Made by a program: the position numbers and the translations under genes. Of a DNA stretch of 64,000 nucleotides, positions 11,605-21,170 are shown piece after piece. Below the pieces are notes generated by a model, which was not told the DNA's origin, did no database searches, and saw nothing but the letters and a program-made list of their open reading frames with translations. Within the stretch, counting starts at the first letter, position 1; each line of letters starts with the position of its first letter. Source of the stretch: Drosophila miranda (Eukaryota > Arthropoda > Insecta > Diptera > Drosophilidae); contig NC_046673.1 of NCBI RefSeq assembly GCF_003369915.1, forward strand, positions 12,880,001 to 12,944,000. The letters run 5' to 3'.

Positions 11605-11751
11605 GATCCGATGCCCAGGGAGTGTCGCCGCGCCAGGCCACAGGCCACACCCACCTACCGACTGGATGTGAAAATCTATGCGGGGGACCAGCGCGAGCAG
11701 CAGCTGCACCGGAAACGCAAGTGGAAATGGACGAGGCAGGACGAGAATTAA
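11605..11751 (+). other. In-frame open extension after the flacc stop codon
   Basis: After the UGA at 11602-11604 the same frame continues for 48 codons, including an ATG at 11611, to TAA at 11749-11751. By hand count about three quarters of third positions are G or C, like the flacc exons and unlike the AT-rich sequence after 11760. The predicted peptide is basic and contains TYRLDVKIYAGDQREQQ, which looks like structured protein. It may be a stop-readthrough tail, an alternatively spliced C-terminus, or ancestral coding sequence cut off by a recent stop. It is not included in the CDS. Confidence 0.5.
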
Positions 11752-12385
11752 ACGGGGGAAAGCTTACAAAACGGTTCGATATCGCGAACCCTATTATATT
11801 ATTCTATTTTAGTTGTAATTACAACTACATTGCTCTTGTTCTACTTCTATTTATATTCTATTGTGGCTCCAATAATCCATGTAAGTGTGCTTAAACAATG
11901 AATGAAATTATGCCTAGATATACGAGTAAATGGTAATAAAAACCGTCTACGGTCGATCCTTTACTATCGACTATGAAACAGCCTAAAAAAGGAACAATCT
12001 TTTTATTATTATAGATTTATTTCTAAATTTTTAATGGAGTTTTGAAAATAGAAATCAAAGAACTGGAGATTGCAGTCCCATTTCCTCTCGTAAACTCTTT
12101 ACGAGTATTCCTCCTATATTTCTGTTGCATCTGGAATTGTTTCAGCTTTGGGATATAGTCGTACAGTGCCGCTCAACGGAATACCCTATGTATTCAATAG
12201 ATTTATAGATCAATTGGTAAAAATATGAAAGGAGACAACACCAGCAGACAGGCAACCAGCTCTGCTACTGTTCATTGGGCCAAGATCTCACGTTGCGAAT
12301 AATACACTTGCCTGGCTATCAGACCGAGAAATGCGCCGAGGCATCAACCCCAGAGATGATCCAAGAGCAGATGATTAGCTTGAAT
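11752..12385. other. AT-rich spacer after flacc
   Basis: This is flacc 3' UTR and intergenic sequence. Possible poly(A) signals AATAAA occur near 11935-11940. No coding frame is supported. The last part (from about 12190) may belong to the LINE fragment that follows, but I could not define a boundary. Confidence 0.4.
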
Positions 12386-12387
12386 GT

Positions 12388-14142
12388 TGAGATGGCAATA
12401 GACTGCCGTGGTATACGAAGGGTCTTATGAAATATAAGAATCTTCGTAATAAGTACTTTAAACGATTTGGTAAGACTCGGGACCCTGTAGATTGGGCAAG
12501 GTATGTGCAACATAAGAGGGAGTTTGCTTTTTTAGGCAAATTTTTGTATAACCAATATATTGCCGACGTTGAGAGGGAACTTAAAGTCAATCCCAGGTCT
12601 TTTTGGCATTTTATAAAGTCCAAAAGATCAACGAGCTCTCTTCCTTCCGTTATGAACCTGGGCAGCTTGAGCGCTAATACGGATAATGGTATAGCAAACC
12701 TTTTTGCTTCTTTCTTTAGCTCAAATTTTGAGCCATACGCAGCTTGGCACAGTTTCGAAGTCTTAAACTCTATACCCTCGGTGGTCAATATTGGTACACT
12801 CGATGTATCGGAAGAGGACATTTTGGTGGCAATTGATGAATTCGATAATTCTAATAAACCCGACTGTGATGGCATTTCTGCTTTCCTGCTTCGCTGTGTT
12901 GTAGCGTTCTGTGAACCTCTCAAAATTCTATTCACAAATTCGCTGTTAACGGGTCAGTTTATTGGTAAGTGGAAAGCTGCCACGATTACGCCAATTTTTA
13001 AGAGAGGTACCAAAAATCTCATTTCCAATTATAGACCAATTGCCAAACTCAGCAATGTTTCAAAACTTCTAGAGCGAATCATTGCCAGAAAAATCACCTT
13101 CCTCATGAAATCGTACATTAGCCCAAATCAGCATGGTTTTATGCCGGGTAGATCAACAACCACTAATCTCATTGCTTTCAGTAATTTCTGCACTCGTGTC
13201 TTTGAAATGCACTCTCAAGTCGACGTTGTGTATACTGACTTTGCTAAAGCCTTTGACAAAGTCTCCCACTGTGCTTTAATAGCCAAGCTGCATCGGTTGG
13301 GGATTCATTCCTGCCTGCTCAGTTGGTTTAGGTCGTATCTTGAGCGGCGAGAGTATGTCGTATTGATAAATGGAAAGCCTTCGGACCCATTCTTGGCTAC
13401 TTCCGGCCTTCCACAGGGAAGTGCACTTGGTCCACTTCTGTTCTTAATTTTTATTAACGACATATGTCTCAGCATTCAAGCTTCTGAGCATCTGCTTTAT
13501 GCTGATGATCTTAAAATCTTCCGATCTGTCAAAACCTTAGGCGATAGTATCCTTCTGCAGCGCGACCTGGATAGAGTTGCTCGTTGGTGCAGACTTAATT
13601 CGCTCCCATTCAACATTAGTAAATGTTACTTTGTTTCTTTTAGCAAGCGTGTCTTTAATGTGCTGGCCTCATATTCAATAGATGGCCATGCTCTCTTAAA
13701 GCAGACGGAGATACTTGACCTCGGGGTCTTATTTGACTCTAGATTTCTGTTTGCAGGGCATATGAATTTAACATTGCCAAAAGCCTATGCAATGTTCGGT
13801 TTTGTTAAGCGCAATTCATCCCAATTCAAGGACCCATATACAAGGCTCAGTCTGTACGCATTCCTTGTGCGCTCGCTCCTTGAGTACGCTTCCATGGTCT
13901 GGAATCCCACCGGGGTCGTCCAAATTTCGCGCATCGAACGACTCCAAAGAAAGTTTCTGAAATTTGCACCCCAGCCTCTGCCATTTTCCATTCCGATGCC
14001 GTCCTATGAGTGCAGATGTCGCCTCGTGCATCTCTCCTCTCTCGAGGATCGTAGGACCATTGCGATCTCAACCAGATCGTATAATTATTATAGCCAGAAT
14101 CAAGAAAACAATTTCATTCTTTCTCGCTCTGTCTCTCTCTAA
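12388..14142 (+). mobile_element. 5'-truncated LINE (non-LTR) retrotransposon, reverse transcriptase domain
   Basis: An uninterrupted frame (571 codons from the ATG at 12427, open back to a stop near 12385) encodes a non-LTR reverse transcriptase. Motifs in order: TPIFKRGT, NYRPIAKLSNVSKLLE, NQHGFMPGRST, VYTDFAKAFDKVSH, GLPQGSALGPLLF, LLYADDLKIF (near residue 357) and LPFNISKC. The LPWYTKG segment just before the ATG normally follows the endonuclease domain. That domain and ORF1 are missing, so the copy is 5' truncated as LINE insertions usually are. It resembles jockey-superfamily or related insect elements; I cannot fix the clade. The intact frame suggests a young insertion. No poly(A) tail is obvious, and the 3' end may include the repeat that follows. 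Confidence 0.85.
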
Positions 14143-14189
14143 CACACAGGTTTCATGGTCGGTTTTGCCAATTGCAAAATATGAGTTCA

Positions 14190-14480
14190 ACGATCTCAGA
14201 ACCTATAAGAGCCAGAGCAACCAAATTTGGTATCCACACTCCTGTGATATCGGACCTTGACCGTTCCGTGTCCAAATTTCGCCACACCCCCTTCCGCCCC
14301 CGCAAAGGACGAAAATCTGGGGCATCCACAAATCTCAGAGACTATTAAGGCTAGAGTAACCAAATTTGGTATCCGCACTTCTGTTAGATCTCACTATAAA
14401 ACGTATATCTCAGAATTTCGCCCCACCCCCTTCCGCCCCCACAAAGAACGAAAATCTGTTGCATCCACAATATTGCATAT
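14190..14480 (+). repeat. Two-copy 139-bp tandem repeat
   Basis: CCAAATTTGGTATCC recurs at 14221 and 14360, each followed by a CACCCCCTTCCGCCCCC block and CGAAAATCTG. The upstream halves (ATCTCAGA..CTAT.A..GC.AGAG.AA) match as well. The copies have diverged, mainly in the middle. The block directly follows the LINE frame and may be its 3' end or a separate repeat; following sequence to about 14800 also looks repetitive. Confidence 0.7.
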
Positions 14481-14819
14481 TCGAGAAAACTAAAAACGCA
14501 GAATCATAGATAATGACTATATCTATCAGATTGATGAATCTGGATCAGATCGGATCATTTTTGTAGCCAAAAGCAAGAAATCAATTTTCAGTGGCTACGC
14601 AGCGCCCGACGTCACGCTCAGACTGATTTTCTGTCTCTCTCGCACGCACTCTTTGTCGTGTCGTTTAATATTAGCGGCGTCTGCCGGAGCAGAGCCATAC
14701 TGACTAAGTATCGGGTATAACTGTAGAGTTGCGGTGTCCGCAGCAACTCACAACGTTCCCCCTCGTTTAATGGTAGAACCCAGAACTCTATACTCTATCT
14801 CTGCTCTCCCCTTAGTTTT

Positions 14820-15678
14820 CTATTCTCTAAAAATAAATCACAATTTGAGGTGCGATTTTTTCAGTTGTTTGTTTATTTTAAATTTGAATTATTATTTTTG
14901 TTAATTTCTATTTAGTGTTTCTGTGTTTTTTGTTTTTATATTTATTTTTGAAATATTCTGTTCTTTGATCTTTCTCTTACGTCTCTCTTTCTTTCGCTTT
15001 CTTGCTCTCTCTCTGTCTCTCTCTCTCTCTTTCACATTGATGTTAGTAGTTTTGTGTGAGTTGTTTTCGTTTAATTTTATTAAATTGTTTAACACTACAA
15101 GTAATTTGTTTAAAAGGCCAAAGAACAAATATGTTTTTTGTTACTCTACGACATAGCTTCTTTTTTTCTTACTTTTACGCTCTGTGTGTGCTCCTCTCGC
15201 TCTCGCTCTCTCTCGCTCTCTCTCGCTCCTGACTTCCTCCTTTAGCTTTTGTCTAATTCTCAATTAAATTATGAGCTCTTTCTCTCTCTCATTCATTCTA
15301 TTCTCTGTGTGTTTAATCTTTGGACGTTGACATGCAATGACTGCATCTTTCAAGAGGCGATGCAGTTACTGCACCGTCAAGTGGCCCGTGTGACACCAGC
15401 AGAAGGCTGTTACGCGCGGATCCCAGGCAAAACGCAGCCTTACGTCTTACTTAATTCCATACAATTTTTGTGGTTGCCTGTAATTCTTTTTTGTTTTTTT
15501 AAGTTTCCATTTTTGAAACGTACAGTATTTTGTTTTTTGTTTGTTGAATATATTTTTAGTTTTTGTGGATTTTTATACATCGATAATTTTTTTTTTCCCA
15601 TTTTTTTTTCTTTGTTTTTTATATTATTATTTTTTTTTTTTTTGTTAATAATATTTTTGCATACAGCTATGCATAAGG

Positions 15679-15711
<33 letters not shown>

Positions 15712-16146
15712 GAGGTAGGGAGAATCAACGCTTGGCATTCTCCTATCAATTTTCTTCATTTCCTTTTATTGTTCTCCTCCAAAAATGCTCTCTTCCAGAG
15801 TGCATTTCTCAATGTTTCTCCTTTGTTTTTTTTGTTTTTTTTCATTTATTATTTTTAAACACTTTTCAATAAATACACATACCACAAATCGCTCAAAAAG
15901 AACTTCATAATTCAAAATATTTGTGTGCATTTGTCTGTCGCCTGTTCCCCTAATTCAGGCAAATTTGTATACTTTTCTCTTATTTGTTTATATGCTTTAG
16001 TTTGCTGTCTCCTACTACTCCATCGGCTTTTGCTGCTGCTTTCGCTTTTTTTCTTTCTTTTTTTGCTGTCGCCGCTTTCCACCTGCTGCGGCGCCTTCGG
16101 CTGCAACGGCTGCAACGGCTGCGACTGCTGCTGGCAGCTGGCGATG
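14820..16146. other. Low-complexity intergenic region and MINDY-3 3' UTR
   Basis: Strongly T- and CT-rich sequence with (TC)n tracts at about 14990-15030 and 15185-15230, a (GT)n tract at 15680-15710 and poly(T) runs. Open frames here are pyrimidine-tract artefacts. The right end must contain the 3' UTR of the leftward MINDY-3 gene, but its polyadenylation site was not identified. Confidence 0.5.
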
Positions 16147-19100
16147 TCAATTCAATGATGGTGTATGCCAGGGATCATGCCAATTGATCTCGATATTCGG
16201 CCACTTGGTCTGGAGGCAAGTCACCATCGGATTCGAGGCACACATCGACTTCAGATCCCCCTCTAGTAGAATGGCCGAACCGCAATAGTAGCGCACCTGC
16301 AAAAAAAGCCAAGAAAGATTATTAAAATGTAATCATTACAACGATTCAAAAAGCTGCCTCAAGCGCGGAAGAACCTCGAAAAACAATCTATCTATGTGTA
16401 TGCCCTGCACTCTATAGCAGGAGATCAGATCTCAACCCTTGGGGGGAGAAGCAATGGAAAATAAGACCCACCAAAGCCTAAATATATAGGATAGATCTTC
16501 CACATAGAAGATCAGTACCAAATATCAATATATACATGATTCTATGCCATCATTATAATACACTTTTTGGCATACCTTAGCCTTTATAACATTAGAGTCT
16601 TTAATTCTTTTGTGGGAAACTTATTTCTCAGTCGAAAAATTTGAATATGCAGGAATTATATATAGTTGGAACCCTTAAAACAGGGAACAGGGGGAACACC
16701 ACGGCAGGGGGGAAACTTTTTTTGTCTTTCCAAATCTCTATTAACCCAGAGAACCCACGAAAACAATTCCAAACATATGTAAGCCTATTGAAACCCTAAT
16801 ATAAAGCCTGGATTATAAAGAATGGAAGCCATATACCTAATGCCTATAGATCTATCAGAACCTAAGATTTTAGAACCGAGCGAACCATTCAAACACCCAT
16901 TTCTAGAACCCCATTCTTTATGCCTCCTTCCGATTATATAATTCCTGGTTCCCTAATTAATAATTATATGTTTCTTATGTCCAAGACTGGCCAAAAAACA
17001 TACGATTACAACCAAACTTGACCTTTTATTTGTCCTGGCATCAAACCGAGTTTTTCTGATAGACTGGGGGCTCTAATAAATATAACTAATAAAGAAACTA
17101 ATCCTAAAGAATGCAGCTAACAATCTAATTGAAATACTCTATAGCTTCAGTTCGCCGTCTCGCAAATATGATACTTTCAAGTGCAAAATTGTTGTGTAAA
17201 AGTCAGGAAAAGTCGAATTAAATTAGGTTCTTGTTGTTTTTAAATTTTATTAATATGCGCTTAGGTCTATCAGTCGTCGTTTAAGGTGTCCTTGATAGAA
17301 ATCTATAGATAACCGGCTAGGCTGCAGCCGTTTGAGCAAACCTCCTCAAAATCATACAGACAAAAAATGCATTAAAAGTTGTTCGGGCCCCCAGTCTATC
17401 AGAGAAGTCGACTATCGACTAAGTTTTATGGGATATATAGATATTTATAGGTGGTGAGAAGTTACATATAAACCGACCTTGTTGTTGTCATTGGAGCCTG
17501 GTATGCCGTTGTAGTGCATTAGCTCAAACGTATCGGGTGCGGAATGTCGCTCGCATGGAAAGAATTCCTCCATGAAAGCATTCAGCAATATGATGCCCAA
17601 ATTCTCTGGATCCAAACGTTTCATCATGAGATTAACACTGCACGATGGCGGGGGGCGGGGGGCGGTGGGGGGGGACAAGATACAACAAGAACAAGAAAAC
17701 AGAGCGCACAAAAATGATAAATGAGAGAGACATTTCAATGGGGTAGGGAGGGAGGGTAAATACTTACTATCCCTGTTCACTGACAAGATTCAATTGGGCC
17801 AATACTTCACGTAGAAGGGACGAGGCTATGAAATTATTACCCTCCGGGTCGAAAGACTTGAATATGCGACGACCGTGCTCTGAGGGCGTCTCCGGCGAGA
17901 CGAGCTTCTTCTCGTGGCTGAAAAGCACTGCGAAAGAGACCGGAAAAGAATCAAATGTATAGTTTCATTCCTCAGGGATGGTTGCTCTTTCGTACCAGTT
18001 AAATGCGTGTCTGAACCCATCACCCAGACGGGATATCTGGGATTCTTGTAGAACGAACCCACTGTGCAGTAGCGCATCTGCTCCATTGTCGTTATGTATC
18101 CAATATCGCTCTGTTCGCAGATTCCCCTCAACTTTAAGCCCCCAACATCCTGTTCATGGTCCCACACATAGCCCACGGCACGACCAGTGAGCATTAGATT
18201 AATCATGGACTGGCCGCCATAGCCAAAGGTTCTGTGTATGATCGGCTCCGAGGTGTCGGATATGTCGGCGGCGACCAGCTCAATGCCCTTGGTAAGGAAC
18301 ACCGAATACATGAAGAGCATCACGCCATAGGTGTCCGTCAGTTGGTTGTAATGATCACCGAAGTATCGCGACACTGTCGGACCATCGAGAAAGTGTAGCG
18401 TATAGAGACGTGAATGGAACTCGTCGGGGGTGAGGTCACGGTCCGGATGATGGTGGGACGACGAGGCCTGTCCAGCTTTATTGTCTTTCCCTGTTAGATG
18501 CTCCACCGTTTCAGGTGTTGCCTCTTCGGCCTCCTCATCCACTTCATTCGCATTAGGTCCTGCGCCACCTTCTCCTCCTCCACCACCGGCTTCTGCTGAT
18601 GCTCCCGATGTGGCGGCTCTCTCTTTGGTTGTCTGGTTGTCACTGTTGGTGCGATGCCGATGCAGCTGGACAAGACGATAGCGTGGGGCACGGCAATTCC
18701 GTAAAATATTGCACAGGGCCTGTATGAGTAGACGCTTGCACTCCGCAGGAGTTATCTTTTGGAGACGAGGCAAGGATGAATGGATGGAATGAAAATTAAA
18801 AGAAGCAAGAGCATTTATGTGTATCACTTACCTCCGACAATCGAAACTCGTGAGTGTCCATGGTAATTATCTTAAGCAAATACGCCTGAACGGGCGCTAT
18901 CACAGCACAAGGGCCGCCCTGTTTTTGCACCAATGCCGACGGCTCATAATCACTAAACTCAAATCCTAAAAAGAACAACAAATAATACATGAAAAAAAGG
19001 GCGCGCAAAAGAATTTTGGTTATTTTTTTTTATTTTTTGTGGTTTGCATTTGATGGGCGTTGGGTTGCTGCAGCCTGTGCGTGTGCGTGCATTTGCGTGT

Positions 19101-19277
19101 GTGTGTGGGTGGGTGTTTTTCTGTTTTGGGTGGTGGGTGGTGCGTTGTGGGTGGTGCATGATTACCTTGAGACCAACGCTTGAATACATCTTCGCGCACA
19201 TTATCGCCCCACAACAACTGCTTTATCTCGCGCAGTTCGCGCATATCATTTGCATTCAACTGCGGCATCGGCGGCAA

Positions 19278-19308
<31 letters not shown>

Positions 19309-19562
19309 TGTGGTTTTTGTTTTGGGGTCTGCGGCCCGCCGCCAGGAGTGGACGACGCCTGCTGCTGCTGACGTTGGGCGGCCGATATTGTGGGCGGCCC
19401 AGCACTTGTAGTGGGACGTTGCTCCTGCCGCTGCTGTCCAGCAGCAGTTGCAGTGTCGTTCTGCTCCAAGATTGCCGAAGACAACGTCATCGATGTTGAC
19501 TCCGATGCACTTTTTTGCGAGGCAGATTTCTCGCTGGGCTCCCCTACGGTTTCCTCGTTCAT
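16147..19562 (-). CDS. CG7332: MINDY-3-type deubiquitinase (K48-linkage family), CG7332 orthologue
   Basis: Minus-strand exons 19562-19166, 18965-18832, 18755-17996, 17927-17768, 17637-17478 and 16296-16147 give 586 residues. MINDY enzymes are cysteine proteases that trim Lys48-linked ubiquitin chains. The catalytic Cys is residue ~152 in QKQGGPCAVIAPVQAYL. The likely catalytic His sits in GSDTHLT near residue 428. The downstream match to human MINDY-3 includes SEHGRRIFKSFDPEGNNFIA and the C-terminus ending TPSLN. Human MINDY-3 is about 445 aa; the fly protein is longer through an N-terminal Ser/Gln extension with an 11-residue polyQ run and a Gly/Glu-rich insert in exon 3. ATG 19562 is chosen as the first in-frame Met after the UTR-like leader (an upstream in-frame ATG is less convincing). 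All introns are GT-AG. Confidence 0.87.
17053..17405. repeat. Perfect 17-bp inverted repeat within a MINDY-3 intron
   Basis: TCTGATAGACTGGGGGC at 17055-17071 is exactly inverted at 17387-17403, about 315 bp apart. The interval has no coding frame. It could be the termini of a small non-autonomous element or an intronic hairpin stem. The rest of the 1.18-kb intron (16297-17477) shows no recognisable feature. Confidence 0.55.
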
Positions 19563-20126
19563 ATCGTTTTTCTGTTTTGTGTGTGGATTGTGTGTGCTGC
19601 TGCTGATGCTGCGCTTTTGCTGCACTCGGGGCCTGGCGACTGTTTTGAAAGGGAAAACACACACACACGAAAATTGTGTTTCGTATGTATCGAAATGCAG
19701 TTATTGCCACTATTTTGTTGGCATCTCTGCCTTTTTATTTTCGTTTTTCCTCTTGGGGCGCTGTGTGGGCTGCAAATGCAACAGTGTAGGGGCTGTGTGC
19801 CCAGAAACCGAAAACTGTGAAAATACCTTGCGGAATTCGTCCCGTCCCAAAAATACTCACTTAAAATAAAATTACTTGTGTTGAAATTGTGCCGAATGTA
19901 TAGTTTTAGGGCGATGTGTGTTTTGAAGAGATTAGTATGAGTTGATTTGACTGAGAAGTGGAATTTGTCGGCATACTATGTTCAAACCAATTTCAGTTCA
20001 GGGCTGGCCAAAAATACCAGTTTCCATATGGTGCAGCCCTGGCGCTGGAGTTTCCCTCCACATCTTTCGTTGTTTGTTTGCTTTGCAATTTATCTGGACT
20101 AGTTTCGACGTTAAATTGCTTATTGG

Positions 20127-21170
20127 ATGAGTGGCAAGCCGCTTAAGCCCAAGCCACCGGGTGGCCAGCCCGGTGGTGCCCAGGGATTGCCTCCACAGAA
20201 GCAGACCAAGGACCGGCTGTACCACTGCGGCTCCTGTTTGGCCAGCTTTCGCTGGTACCCAAAGACCAAGCAGCACGAGCAGCAGTGTGCGGGTCGCTTG
20301 TGGCGCCTCCACATCTGCAAGCACTGCCTGACCCTCTTCGGGGACGAGAAGGTGCTGGAGCGGCACCTGGCGCGAAAGCATGCCGACGGCCGATTCCTGT
20401 GCCTGCAGTGCGGCAAGCGCTACTCCTCGACGACGTTCCTCTACCGGCACGTAGTGTCCTGGCACGGCCTGCATTCGCTCTTCTACTGCGCTATGTGCGC
20501 GAATAGCCGCAACGATGTGAGGACTTTCAGCAGCATGGATGAGCTGCAGGCACATGCCGAGCTCGCACACGATCTGGCGCCAAGGAAAATCCACAGCGAG
20601 GTGGGCGATACCGAGGAGCTGGAAATGCTGGAGGAGAACATCGACGATATACTGCCGAGCGTGGACTGGGATGACGATGTCACCTTTGGCTGGCCCATGG
20701 ACCTCGACAAGGAGGCCTGCATAGCCGATCACAAGCCCAGCGGCTATGTGTGCCCCATCTGTGGAAACGGCTTCCCCGGCAGCATGAGCCTGATCCGCCA
20801 CCTCGCGGACACACACCAGAAGAGCTCACTCGAGTGCTGCTTCTGTAGCAAGTTGCACACGACCCGAGGGGCATTGCGAGGACATCTCGAACGTATGCAT
20901 GTCCTGATCCGCCGCCATGTGTGCCATATCTGCCAGGCGGACTTCACCACCGTCGATCACCTCAAAAAGCATGTGCAGAGCAGCCACATCAAAGATCGTC
21001 CCTATCTGTGTCCCGCCTGCGGTAAGGGCTACAATCGGCTATGTGACCTCAACAAACATATGTGCTCCACCCAGGAGCAGGGACGGGAGCCACACATTTG
21101 CCAGTTGTGCAATTATGCCTTCCGTCGGACCGTCGATCTCAAGCAGCATGTCATCAAGAAGCATAAATAA
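20127..21170 (+). CDS. C2H2 zinc-finger protein, single exon (347 aa)
   Basis: Intronless gene, divergent from MINDY-3 with 565 bp between the two ATGs, so they may share a promoter region. Eight or nine C2H2-type fingers are visible: CGSC...H..C near residue 32 (atypical, ends in Cys), CKHC, CLQC, CAMC, CPIC, CCFC, CHIC, CPAC (ends HMC) and a terminal CQLC finger ending HVIKKH. An acidic linker (EELEMLEENIDDI, about residues 165-190) splits the array into 4+5 fingers. No ZAD or other N-terminal domain is present; the first 30 residues are Pro/Gly/Lys-rich. It probably binds DNA in the nucleus, but no target can be inferred. It may be the orthologue of a CG71xx gene next to Pvf1; I am not sure enough to name it. 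AATAAA overlaps the stop codon. Confidence 0.88.
   Translation: MSGKPLKPKPPGGQPGGAQGLPPQKQTKDRLYHCGSCLASFRWYPKTKQHEQQCAGRLWRLHICKHCLTLFGDEKVLERHLARKHADGRFLCLQCGKRYSSTTFLYRHVVSWHGLHSLFYCAMCANSRNDVRTFSSMDELQAHAELAHDLAPRKIHSEVGDTEELEMLEENIDDILPSVDWDDDVTFGWPMDLDKEACIADHKPSGYVCPICGNGFPGSMSLIRHLADTHQKSSLECCFCSKLHTTRGALRGHLERMHVLIRRHVCHICQADFTTVDHLKKHVQSSHIKDRPYLCPACGKGYNRLCDLNKHMCSTQEQGREPHICQLCNYAFRRTVDLKQHVIKKHK

Noticed and set aside
15249-15872. A 207-codon plus-strand frame in the T-rich spacer.
   Set aside because: Phe/Leu/Val-rich product of poly(T) and (GT)n tracts; no domain.
19044-19869. Plus-strand frames opposite MINDY-3 exon 1.
   Set aside because: Poly-Leu/Cys runs are the complement of the CAG repeat coding polyQ.
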